Source of the DNA: Crossaster papposus
Lineage: Eukaryota > Echinodermata > Asteroidea > Velatida > Solasteridae
DNA length: 64,000 bases
Direction of reading: 5' to 3'
NCBI GenBank assembly: GCA_037893245.1
Contig: JBAIAA010000735.1
Span: 1-64,000 of the forward strand
Shown: one piece after another, positions 50,285 to 63,600 of the stretch
Numbering within the stretch: the stretch's first letter is position 1
Layout of the letters: every line of letters starts with the position of its first letter
Made by a program: the position numbers and the translations under genes
Notes under the pieces: model-generated
Told to the model about the DNA's origin: nothing
Database searches by the model: none
What the model saw: the letters and a program-made list of their open reading frames with translations, nothing else

Positions 50285-53200
50285 TCGAGTACCTCATGTC
50301 ATACCAAAAACTTGTTAGCAGAGCGAGGTTTCGATCCTCGGACCTCTGGGTTATGGGCCCAGCACGCTTCAACTGCGCCACTATGCCTCATGTAAATTTA
50401 GAAAATGCAAACAAAATGAAAGCAGACATTCTAAAAACATTCTACAATATTTATTAAATGTGAATAGCAGTGAAGCAAAAATACCTAGTTAGCAAAGCGA
50501 GGTTTTGGTCCTCGGACCTCTGGGCTATGGGCCCATCACGCTCCCGCTGCACTACTCTGCGTAACTATTTTTAATGAAAATGAAATCCCTATCAAATACA
50601 AAATTATCCTGAGCAGACCGAGGTTGTGATCATCCGAACTCTCGGTTACTGACCAAGAAAGGGTCTACTTTGTCACTCTGAGTCGAGTACTTCAAGTCAT
50701 ACCAAAAACTTATTAGCAGCAGAACGAGGTTTTGATCCTCGGCACTCTGGGTTATAGGCCCAGCAAGCTTCCACTGCGCCACCATGCCTCATGTAAATTT
50801 AGAAAAACAACAAACAAAATAAAAGCAGACATTCTAAAAACATTCTAAAATAATTATTAAATTTGAATAACAGTGAAGCAAAAATACCTCTTTAGCAGAG
50901 CGAGGTTTCGGTCCTCGGGCCTCTGGGTTATGGGCCCATCACGCTTCCCACTGCACCACTCTGCGTAACTATTTGTAATGAAAATGAAATCACTTTCAAG
51001 GAAATAATTATCCTGAGCAGACCGAGGTTGTGGTCAACCAAACTCTCGGGTACTGACCAAGAAAGTGTCTACTTTGTCACTCCGAGTCGAGTACCTCATG
51101 TCATACCAAAAACTTGTTAGCAGAGCGAGGTTTCGATCCTCGGACCTCTGGGTTATGGGCCCAGCACGCTTCAACTGCGCCACTATGCCTCATGTAAATT
51201 TAGAAAATGCAAACAAATGAAAGCAGACATTCTAAAAACATTCTACAATATTTATTAAATGTGAATAGCAGTGAAGCAAAAATACCTAGTTAGCAAAGCG
51301 AGGTTTTGGTCCTCGGACCTCTGGGCTATGGGCCCATCACGCTCTCGCTGCACTACTCTGCGTAACTATTTTTAATGAAAATGAAATCCCTATCAAATAC
51401 AAAATTATCCTGAGCAGACCGAGGTTGTGATCATCCGAACTCTCGGTTACTGACCAAGAAAGGGTCTACTTTGTCACTCTGAGTCGAGTACTTCAAGTCA
51501 TACCAAAAACTTATTAGCAGCAGAACGAGGTTTTGATCCTCGGCACTCTGGGTTATAGGCCCAGCAAGCTTCCACTGCGCCACCATGCCTCATGTAAATT
51601 TAGAAAAACAACAAACAAAATAAAAGCAGACATTCTAAAAACATTCTAAAATAATTATTAAATTTGAATAACAGTGAAGCAAAAATACCTCTTTAGCAGA
51701 GCGAGGTTTTGGTCCTCGGGCCTCTGGGTTATGGGCCCATCACGCTTCCCACTGCACCACTCTGCGTAACTATTTGTAATGAAAATGAAATCACTTTCAA
51801 GGAAATAATTATCCTGAGCAGACCGAGGTTGTGGTCAACCAAACTCTCGGGTACTGACCAAGAAAGTGTCTACTTTGTCACTCCGAGTCGAGTACCTCAT
51901 GTCATACCAAAAACTTGTTAGCAGAGCGAGGTTTCGATCCTCGGACCTCTGGGTTATGGGCCCAGCACGCTTCAACTGCGCCACTATGCCTCATGTAAAT
52001 TTAGAAAATGCAAACAAAATGAAAGCAGACATTCTAAAAATATTCTACAATATTTATTAAATGTGAATAGCAGTGAAGCAAAAATACCTAGTTAGCAAAG
52101 CGAGGTTTTGGTCCTCGGACCTCTGGGCTATGGGCCCATCACGCTCCCGCTGCACTACTCTGCATAACTATTTTTAATGAAAATGAAATCCCTATCAAAT
52201 ACAAAATTATCCTGAGCAGACCGAGGTTGTGATCATCCGAACTCTCGGTTACTGACCAAGAAAGGGTCTACTTTGTCACTCTGAGTCGAGTACTTCAAGT
52301 CATACCAAAAACTTATTAGCAGCAGAACGAGGTTTTGATCCTCGGCACTCTGGGTTATAGGCCCAGCAAGCTTCCACTGCGCCACCATGCCTCATGTAAA
52401 TTTAGAAAAACAACAAACAAAATAAAAGCAGACATTCTAAAAACATTCTAAAATAATTATTAAATTTGAATAACAGTGAAGCAAAAATACCTCTTTAGCA
52501 GAGCGAGGTTTTGGTCCTCGGGCCTCTGGGTTATGGGCCCATCACGCTTCCCACTGCACCACTCTGCGTAACTATTTGTAATGAAAATGAAATCACTTTC
52601 AAGGAAATAATTATCCTGAGCAGACCGAGGTTGTGGTCAACCAAACTCTCGGGTACTGACCAAGAAAGTGTCTACTTTGTCACTCCGAGTCGAGTACCTC
52701 ATGTCATACCAAAAACTTGTTAGCAGAGCGAGGTTTCGATCCTCGGACCTCTGGGTTATGGGCCCAGCACGCTTCAACTGCGCCACTATGCCTCATGTAA
52801 ATTTAGAAAATGCAAACAAAATGAAAGCAGACATTCTAAAAACATTCTACAATATTTATTAAATGTGAATAGCAGTGAAGCAAAAATACCTAGTTAGCAA
52901 AGCGAGGTTTTGGTCCTCGGACCTCTGGGCTATGGGCCCATCACGCTCCCGCTGCACTACTCTGCGTAACTATTTTTAATGAAAATGAAATCCCTATCAA
53001 ATACAAAATTATCCTGAGCAGACCGAGGTTGTGATCATCCGAACTCTCGGTTACTGACCAAGAAAGGGTCTACTTTGTCACTCTGAGTCGAGTACTTCAA
53101 GTCATACCAAAAACTTATTAGCAGCAGAACGAGGTTTTGATCCTCGGCACTCTGGGTTATAGGCCCAGCAAGCTTCCACTGCGCCACCATGCCTCATGTA

Positions 53201-53469
53201 AATTTAGAAAAACAACAAACAAAATAAAAGCAGACATTCTAAAAACATTCTAAAATAATTATTAAATTTGAATAACAGTGAAGCAAAAATACCTCTTTAG
53301 CAGAGCGAGGTTTTGGTCCTCGGGCCTCTGGGTTATGGGCCCATCATGCTTCCCACTGCACCACTCTGCGTAACTATTTGTAATGAAAATGAAATCACTT
53401 TCAAGGAAATAATTATCCTGAGCAGACCGAGGTTGTGGTCAACCAAACTCTCGGGTACTGACCAAGAAA

Positions 53470-56400
53470 GTGTCTACTTTGTCACTCCGAGTCGAGTACC
53501 TCATGTCATACCAAAAACTTGTTAGCAGAGCGAGGTTTCGATCCTCGGACCTCTGGGTTATGGGCCCAGCACGCTTCAACTGCGCCACTATGCCTCATGT
53601 AAATTTAGAAAATGCAAACAAAATGAAAGCAGACATTCTAAAAATATTCTACAATATTTATTAAATGTGAATAGCAGTGAAGCAAAAATACCTAGTTAGC
53701 AAAGCGAGGTTTTGGTCCTCGGACCTCTGGGCTATGGGCCCATCACGCTCCCGCTGCACTACTCTGCATAACTATTTTTAATGAAAATGAAATCCCTATC
53801 AAATACAAAATTATCCTGAGCAGACCGAGGTTGTGATCATCCGAACTCTCGGTTACTGACCAAGAAAGGGTCTACTTTGTCACTCTGAGTCGAGTACTTC
53901 AAGTCATACCAAAAACTTATTAGCAGCAGAACGAGGTTTTGATCCTCGGCACTCTGGGTTATAGGCCCAGCAAGCTTCCACTGCGCCACCATGCCTCATG
54001 TAAATTTAGAAAAACAACAAACAAAATAAAAGCAGACATTCTAAAAACATTCTAAAATAATTATTAAATTTGAATAACAGTGAAGCAAAAATACCTCTTT
54101 AGCAGAGCGAGGTTTTGGTCCTCGGGCCTCTGGGTTATGGGCCCATCACGCTTCCCACTGCACCACTCTGCGTAACTATTTGTAATGAAAATGAAATCAC
54201 TTTCAAGGAAATAATTATCCTGAGCAGACCGAGGTTGTGGTCAACCAAACTCTCGGGTACTGACCAAGAAAGTGTCTACTTTGTCACTCCGAGTCGAGTA
54301 CCTCATGTCATACCAAAAACTTGTTAGCAGAGCGAGGTTTCGATCCTCGGACCTCTGGGTTATGGGCCCAGCACGCTTCAACTGCGCCACTATGCCTCAT
54401 GTAAATTTAGAAAATGCAAACAAAATGAAAGCAGACATTCTAAAAATATTCTACAATATTTATTAAATGTGAATAGCAGTGAAGCAAAAATACCTAGTTA
54501 GCAAAGCGAGGTTTTGGTCCTCGGACCTCTGGGCTATGGGCCCATCACGCTCCCGCTGCACTACTCTGCGTAACTATTTTTAATGAAAATGAAATCCCTA
54601 TCAAATACAAAATTATCCTGAGCAGACCGAGGTTGTGATCATTCGAACTCTCGGTTACTGACCAAGAAAGGGTCTACTTTGTCACTCTGAGTCGAGTACT
54701 TCAAGTCATACCAAAAACTTATTAGCAGCAGAACGAGGTTTTGATCCTCGGCACTCTGGGTTATAGGCCCAGCAAGCTTCCACTGCGCCACCATGCCTCA
54801 TGTAAATTTAGAAAAACAACAAACCAAATAAAAGCAGACATTCTAAAAACATTCTAAAATAATTATTAAATTTGAATAACAGTGAAGCAAAAATACCTCT
54901 TTAGCAGAGCGAGGTTTCGGTCCTCGGGCCTCTGGGTTATGGGCCCATCACGCTTCCCACTGCACCACTCTGCGTAACTATTTGTAATGAAAATGAAATC
55001 ACTTTCAAGGAAATAATTATCCTGAGCAGACCGAGGTTGTGGTCAACCAAACTCTCGGGTACTGACCAAGAAAGTGTCTACTTTGTCACTCCGAGTCGAG
55101 TACCTCATGTAATACCAAAAACTTGTTAGCAGAGCGAGGTTTCGATCCTCGGACCTCTGGGTTATGGGCCCAGCACGCTTCAACTGCGCCACTATGCCTC
55201 ATGTAAATTTAGAAAATGCAAACAAAATGAAAGCAGACATTCTAAAAACATTCTACAATATTTATTAAATGTGAATAGCAGTGAAGCAAAAATACCTAGT
55301 TAGCAAAGCGAGGTTTTGGTCCTCGGACCTCTGGGCTATGGGCCCATCACGCTCCCGCTGCACTACTCTGCGTAACTATTTTTAATGAAAATGAAATCCC
55401 TATCAAATACAAAATTATCCTGAGCGGACCGAGGTTGAGATCATCCGAACTCTCGGTTACTGACCAAGAAAGGGTCTACTTTGTCACTCTGAGTCGAGTA
55501 CTTCAAGTCATACCAAAAACTTATTAGCAGCAGAACGAGGTTTTGATCCTCGGCACTCTGGGTTATAGGCCCAGCAAGCTTCCACTGCGCCACCATGCCT
55601 CATGTAAATTTAGAAAAACAACAAACAAAATAAAAGCAGACATTCTAAAAACATTCTAAAATAATTATTAAATTTGAATAACAGTGAAGCAAAAATACCT
55701 CTTTAGCAGAGCGAGGTTTTGGTCCTCGGGCCTCTGGGTTATGGGCCCATCACGCTTCCCACTGCACCACTCTGCGTAACTATTTGTAATGAAAATGAAA
55801 TCACTTTCAAGGAAATAATTATCCTGAGCAGACCGAGGTTGTGGTCAACCAAACTCTCGGGTACTGACCAAGAAAGTGTCTACTTTGTCACTCCGAGTCG
55901 AGTACCTCATGTCATACCAAAAACTTGTTAGCAGAGCGAGGTTTCGATCCTCGGACCTCTGGGTTATGGGCCCAGCACGCTTCAACTGCGCCACTATGCC
56001 TCATGTAAATTTAGAAAATGCAAACAAAATGAAAGCAGACATTCTAAAAATATTCTACAATATTTATTAAATGTGAATAGCAGTGAAGCAAAAATACCTA
56101 GTTAGCAAAGCGAGGTTTTGGTCCTCGGACCTCTGGGCTATGGGCCCATCACGCTCCCGCTGCACTACTCTGCATAACTATTTTTAATGAAAATGAAATC
56201 CCTATCAAATACAAAATTATCCTGAGCAGACCGAGGTTGTGATCATCCGAACTCTCGGTTACTGACCAAGAAAGGGTGTACTTTGTCACTCTGAGTCGAG
56301 TACTTCAAGTCATACCAAAAACTTATTAGCAGCAGAACGAGGTTTTGATCCTCGGCACTCTGGGTTATAGGCCCAGCAAGCTTCCACTGCGCCACCATGC

Positions 56401-59400
56401 CTCATGTAAATTTAGAAAAACAACAAACAAAATAAAAGCAGACATTCTAAAAACATTCTAAAATAATTATTAAATTTGAATAACAGTGAAGCAAAAATAC
56501 CTCTTTAGCAGAGCGAGGTTTTGGTCCTCGGGCCTCTGGGTTATGGGCCCATCACGCTTCCCACTGCACCACTCTGCGTAACTATTTGTAATGAAAATGA
56601 AATCACTTTCAAGGAAATAATTATCCTGAGCAGACCGAGGTTGTGGTCAACCAAACTCTCGGGTACTGACCAAGAAAGTGTCTACTTTGTCACTCCGAGT
56701 CGAGTACCTCATGTCATACCAAAAACTTGTTAGCAGAGCGAGGTTTCGATCCTCGGACCTCTGGGTTATGGGCCCAGCACGCTTCAACTGCGCCACTATG
56801 CCTCATGTAAATTTAGAAAATGCAAACAAAATGAAAGCAGACATTCTAAAAACATTCTACAATATTTATTAAATGTGAATAGCAGTGAAGCAAAAATACC
56901 TAGTTAGCAAAGCGAGGTTTTGGTCCTCGGACCTCTGGGCTATGGGCCCATCACGCTCCCGCTGCACTACTCTGCGTAACTATTTTTAATGAAAATGAAA
57001 TCCCTATCAAATACAAAATTATCCTGAGCAGACCGAGGTTGTGATCATCCGAACTCTCGGTTACTGACCAAGAAAGGGTCTACTTTGTCACTCTGAGTCG
57101 AGTACTTCAAGTCATACCAAAAACTTATTAGCAGCAGAACGAGGTTTTGATCCTCGGCACTCTGGGTTATAGGCCCAGCAAGCTTCCACTGCGCCACCAT
57201 GCCTCATGTAAATTTAGAAAAACAACAAACAAAATAAAAGCAGACATTCTAAAAACATTCTAAAATAATTATTAAATTTGAATAACAGTGAAGCAAAAAT
57301 ACCTCTTTAGCAGAGCGAGGTTTCGGTCCTCGGGCCTCTGGGTTATGGGCCCATCACGCTTCCCACTGCACCACTCTGCGTAACTATTTGTAATGAAAAT
57401 GAAATCACTTTCAAGGAAATAATTATCCTGAGCAGACCGAGGTTGTGGTCAACCAAACTCTCGGGTACTGACCAAGAAAGTGTCTACTTTGTCACTCCGA
57501 GTCGAGTACCTCATGTCATACCAAAAACTTGTTAGCAGAGCGAGGTTTCGATCCTCGGACCTCTGGGTTATGGGCCCAGCACGCTTCAACTGCGCCACTA
57601 TGCCTCATGTAAATTTAGAAAATGCAAACAAAATGAAAGCAGACATTCTAAAAACATTCTACAATATTTATTAAATGTGAATAGCAGTGAAGCAAAAATA
57701 CCTAGTTAGCAAAGCGAGGTTTTGGTCCTCGGACCTCTGGGCTATGGGCCCATCACGCTCCCGCTGCACTACTCTGCGTAACTATTTTTAATGAAAATGA
57801 AATCCCTATCAAATACAAAATTATCCTGAGCAGACCGAGGTTGTGATCATCCGAACTCTCGGTTACTGACCAAGAAAGGGTCTACTTTGTCACTCTGAGT
57901 CGAGTACTTCAAGTCATACCAAAAACTTATTAGCAGCAGAACGAGGTTTTGATCCTCGGCACTCTGGGTTATAGGCCCAGCAAGCTTCCACTGCGCCACC
58001 ATGCCTCATGTAAATTTAGAAAAACAACAAACAAAATAAAAGCAGACATTCTAAAAACATTCTAAAATAATTATTAAATTTGAATAACAGTGAAGCAAAA
58101 ATACCTCTTTAGCAGAGCGAGGTTTCGGTCCTCGGGCCTCTGGGTTATGGGCCCATCACGCTTCCCACTGCACCACTCTGCGTAACTATTTGTAATGAAA
58201 ATGAAATCACTTTCAAGGAAATAATTATCCTGAGCAGACCGAGGTTGTGGTCAACCAAACTCTCGGGTACTGACCAAGAAAGTGTCTACTTTGTCACTCC
58301 GAGTCGAGTACCTCATGTCATACCAAAAACTTGTTAGCAGAGCGAGGTTTCGATCCTCGGACCTCTGGGTTATGGGCCCAGCACGCTTCAACTGCGCCAC
58401 TATGCCTCATGTAAATTTAGAAAATGCAAACAAATGAAAGCAGACATTCTAAAAACATTCTACAATATTTATTAAATGTGAATAGCAGTGAAGCAAAAAT
58501 ACCTAGTTAGCAAAGCGAGGTTTTGGTCCTCGGACCTCTGGGCTATGGGCCCATCACGCTCTCGCTGCACTACTCTGCGTAACTATTTTTAATGAAAATG
58601 AAATCCCTATCAAATACAAAATTATCCTGAGCAGACCGAGGTTGTGATCATCCGAACTCTCGGTTACTGACCAAGAAAGGGTCTACTTTGTCACTCTGAG
58701 TCGAGTACTTCAAGTCATACCAAAAACTTATTAGCAGCAGAACGAGGTTTTGATCCTCGGCACTCTGGGTTATAGGCCCAGCAAGCTTCCACTGCGCCAC
58801 CATGCCTCATGTAAATTTAGAAAAACAACAAACAAAATAAAAGCAGACATTCTAAAAACATTCTAAAATAATTATTAAATTTGAATAACAGTGAAGCAAA
58901 AATACCTCTTTAGCAGAGCGAGGTTTTGGTCCTCGGGCCTCTGGGTTATGGGCCCATCACGCTTCCCACTGCACCACTCTGCGTAACTATTTGTAATGAA
59001 AATGAAATCACTTTCAAGGAAATAATTATCCTGAGCAGACCGAGGTTGTGGTCAACCAAACTCTCGGGTACTGACCAAGAAAGTGTCTACTTTGTCACTC
59101 CGAGTCGAGTACCTCATGTCATACCAAAAACTTGTTAGCAGAGCGAGGTTTCGATCCTCGGACCTCTGGGTTATGGGCCCAGCACGCTTCAACTGCGCCA
59201 CTATGCCTCATGTAAATTTAGAAAATGCAAACAAAATGAAAGCAGACATTCTAAAAATATTCTACAATATTTATTAAATGTGAATAGCAGTGAAGCAAAA
59301 ATACCTAGTTAGCAAAGCGAGGTTTTGGTCCTCGGACCTCTGGGCTATGGGCCCATCACGCTCCCGCTGCACTACTCTGCATAACTATTTTTAATGAAAA

Positions 59401-60685
59401 TGAAATCCCTATCAAATACAAAATTATCCTGAGCAGACCGAGGTTGTGATCATCCGAACTCTCGGTTACTGACCAAGAAAGGGTCTACTTTGTCACTCTG
59501 AGTCGAGTACTTCAAGTCATACCAAAAACTTATTAGCAGCAGAACGAGGTTTTGATCCTCGGCACTCTGGGTTATAGGCCCAGCAAGCTTCCACTGCGCC
59601 ACCATGCCTCATGTAAATTTAGAAAAACAACAAACAAAATAAAAGCAGACATTCTAAAAACATTCTAAAATAATTATTAAATTTGAATAACAGTGAAGCA
59701 AAAATACCTCTTTAGCAGAGCGAGGTTTCGGTCCTCGGGCCTCTGGGTTATGGGCCCATCACGCTTCCCACTGCACCACTCTGCGTAACTATTTGTAATG
59801 AAAATGAAATCACTTTCAAGGAAATAATTATCCTGAGCAGACCGAGGTTGTGGTCAACCAAACTCTCGGGTACTGACCAAGAAAGTGTCTACTTTGTCAC
59901 TCCGAGTCGAGTACCTCATGTCATACCAAAAACTTGTTAGCAGAGCGAGGTTTCGATCCTCGGACCTCTGGGTTATGGGCCCAGCACGCTTCAACTGCGC
60001 CACTATGCCTCATGTAAATTTAGAAAATGCAAACAAATGAAAGCAGACATTCTAAAAACATTCTACAATATTTATTAAATGTGAATAGCAGTGAAGCAAA
60101 AATACCTAGTTAGCAAAGCGAGGTTTTGGTCCTCGGACCTCTGGGCTATGGGCCCATCACGCTCTCGCTGCACTACTCTGCGTAACTATTTTTAATGAAA
60201 ATGAAATCCCTATCAAATACAAAATTATCCTGAGCAGACCGAGGTTGTGATCATCCGAACTCTCGGTTACTGACCAAGAAAGGGTCTACTTTGTCACTCT
60301 GAGTCGAGTACTTCAAGTCATACCAAAAACTTATTAGCAGCAGAACGAGGTTTTGATCCTCGGCACTCTGGGTTATAGGCCCAGCAAGCTTCCACTGCGC
60401 CACCATGCCTCATGTAAATTTAGAAAAACAACAAACAAAATAAAAGCAGACATTCTAAAAACATTCTAAAATAATTATTAAATTTGAATAACAGTGAAGC
60501 AAAAATACCTCTTTAGCAGAGCGAGGTTTTGGTCCTCGGGCCTCTGGGTTATGGGCCCATCACGCTTCCCACTGCACCACTCTGCGTAACTATTTGTAAT
60601 GAAAATGAAATCACTTTCAAGGAAATAATTATCCTGAGCAGACCGAGGTTGTGGTCAACCAAACTCTCGGGTACTGACCAAGAAA
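53470..60685. repeat. Nine-unit block (7217 bp), copy 2
   Basis: Anchors p: 53470 (i), 54272 (i), 55074 (v), 55876 (i), 56678, 57480, 58282 (delta-t, 801 bp), 59083 (i), 59885 (delta-t, 801 bp). The order of unit classes matches 46253-52667 up to the unit at 59083. After that the copies part: the D before 59885 has TTTCGG where its partner has TTTTGG, and 59885 is class delta-t while 52668 is not. Confidence 0.88.
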
Positions 60686-63600
60686 GTGTCTACTTTGTCA
60701 CTCCGAGTCGAGTACCTCATGTCATACCAAAAACTTGTTAGCAGAGCGAGGTTTCGATCCTCGGACCTCTGGGTTATGGGCCCAGCACGCTTCAACTGCG
60801 CCACTATGCCTCATGTAAATTTAGAAAATGCAAACAAAATGAAAGCAGACATTCTAAAAATATTCTACAATATTTATTAAATGTGAATAGCAGTGAAGCA
60901 AAAATACCTAGTTAGCAAAGCGAGGTTTTGGTCCTCGGACCTCTGGGCTATGGGCCCATCACGCTCCCGCTGCACTACTCTGCATAACTATTTTTAATGA
61001 AAATGAAATCCCTATCAAATACAAAATTATCCTGAGCAGACCGAGGTTGTGATCATCCGAACTCTCGGTTACTGACCAAGAAAGGGTCTACTTTGTCACT
61101 CTGAGTCGAGTACTTCAAGTCATACCAAAAACTTATTAGCAGCAGAACGAGGTTTTGATCCTCGGCACTCTGGGTTATAGGCCCAGCAAGCTTCCACTGC
61201 GCCACCATGCCTCATGTAAATTTAGAAAAACAACAAACAAAATAAAAGCAGACATTCTAAAAACATTCTAAAATAATTATTAAATTTGAATAACAGTGAA
61301 GCAAAAATACCTCTTTAGCAGAGCGAGGTTTTGGTCCTCGGGCCTCTGGGTTATGGGCCCATCACGCTTCCCACTGCACCACTCTGCGTAACTATTTGTA
61401 ATGAAAATGAAATCACTTTCAAGGAAATAATTATCCTGAGCAGACCGAGGTTGTGGTCAACCAAACTCTCGGGTACTGACCAAGAAAGTGTCTACTTTGT
61501 CACTCCGAGTCGAGTACCTCATGTCATACCAAAAACTTGTTAGCAGAGCGAGGTTTCGATCCTCGGACCTCTGGGTTATGGGCCCAGCACGCTTCAACTG
61601 CGCCACTATGCCTCATGTAAATTTAGAAAATGCAAACAAAATGAAAGCAGACATTCTAAAAACATTCTACAATATTTATTAAATGTGAATAGCAGTGAAG
61701 CAAAAATACCTAGTTAGCAAAGCGAGGTTTTGGTCCTCGGACCTCTGGGCTATGGGCCCATCACGCTCCCGCTGCACTACTCTGCGTAACTATTTTTAAT
61801 GAAAATGAAATCCCTATCAAATACAAAATTATCCTGAGCAGACCGAGGTTGTGATCATCCGAACTCTCGGTTACTGACCAAGAAAGGGTCTACTTTGTCA
61901 CTCTGAGTCGAGTACTTCAAGTCATACCAAAAACTTATTAGCAGCAGAACGAGGTTTTGATCCTCGGCACTCTGGGTTATAGGCCCAGCAAGCTTCCACT
62001 GCGCCACCATGCCTCATGTAAATTTAGAAAAACAACAAACAAAATAAAAGCAGACATTCTAAAAACATTCTAAAATAATTATTAAATTTGAATAACAGTG
62101 AAGCAAAAATACCTCTTTAGCAGAGCGAGGTTTCGGTCCTCGGGCCTCTGGGTTATGGGCCCATCACGCTTCCCACTGCACCACTCTGCGTAACTATTTG
62201 TAATGAAAATGAAATCACTTTCAAGGAAATAATTATCCTGAGCAGACCGAGGTTGTGGTCAACCAAACTCTCGGGTACTGACCAAGAAAGTGTCTACTTT
62301 GTCACTCCGAGTCGAGTACCTCATGTCATACCAAAAACTTGTTAGCAGAGCGAGGTTTCGATCCTCGGACCTCTGGGTTATGGGCCCAGCACGCTTCAAC
62401 TGCGCCACTATGCCTCATGTAAATTTAGAAAATGCAAACAAAATGAAAGCAGACATTCTAAAAACATTCTACAATATTTATTAAATGTGAATAGCAGTGA
62501 AGCAAAAATACCTAGTTAGCAAAGCGAGGTTTTGGTCCTCGGACCTCTGGGCTATGGGCCCATCACGCTCCCGCTGCACTACTCTGCGTAACTATTTTTA
62601 ATGAAAATGAAATCCCTATCAAATACAAAATTATCCTGAGCAGACCGAGGTTGTGATCATCCGAACTCTCGGTTACTGACCAAGAAAGGGTCTACTTTGT
62701 CACTCTGAGTCGAGTACTTCAAGTCATACCAAAAACTTATTAGCAGCAGAACGAGGTTTTGATCCTCGGCACTCTGGGTTATAGGCCCAGCAAGCTTCCA
62801 CTGCGCCACCATGCCTCATGTAAATTTAGAAAAACAACAAACAAAATAAAAGCAGACATTCTAAAAACATTCTAAAATAATTATTAAATTTGAATAACAG
62901 TGAAGCAAAAATACCTCTTTAGCAGAGCGAGGTTTCGGTCCTCGGGCCTCTGGGTTATGGGCCCATCACGCTTCCCACTGCACCACTCTGCGTAACTATT
63001 TGTAATGAAAATGAAATCACTTTCAAGGAAATAATTATCCTGAGCAGACCGAGGTTGTGGTCAACCAAACTCTCGGGTACTGACCAAGAAAGTGTCTACT
63101 TTGTCACTCCGAGTCGAGTACCTCATGTCATACCAAAAACTTGTTAGCAGAGCGAGGTTTCGATCCTCGGACCTCTGGGTTATGGGCCCAGCACGCTTCA
63201 ACTGCGCCACTATGCCTCATGTAAATTTAGAAAATGCAAACAAATGAAAGCAGACATTCTAAAAACATTCTACAATATTTATTAAATGTGAATAGCAGTG
63301 AAGCAAAAATACCTAGTTAGCAAAGCGAGGTTTTGGTCCTCGGACCTCTGGGCTATGGGCCCATCACGCTCTCGCTGCACTACTCTGCGTAACTATTTTT
63401 AATGAAAATGAAATCCCTATCAAATACAAAATTATCCTGAGCAGACCGAGGTTGTGATCATCCGAACTCTCGGTTACTGACCAAGAAAGGGTCTACTTTG
63501 TCACTCTGAGTCGAGTACTTCAAGTCATACCAAAAACTTATTAGCAGCAGAACGAGGTTTTGATCCTCGGCACTCTGGGTTATAGGCCCAGCAAGCTTCC

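Larger units (their letters stand above)
46253..53469. repeat. Nine-unit block (7217 bp), copy 1
   Basis: Anchors p: 46253 (i), 47055 (i), 47857 (v), 48659 (i), 49461, 50263, 51065 (delta-t, 801 bp), 51866 (i), 52668. Markers CATCATGC (46130, just upstream) and GTTGAGATC (48221) recur exactly 7217 bp later at 53347 and 55438. GTTGAGATC is found only in these two places. The match holds for about 6.4 kb, to near 52.5 kb. Confidence 0.9.
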
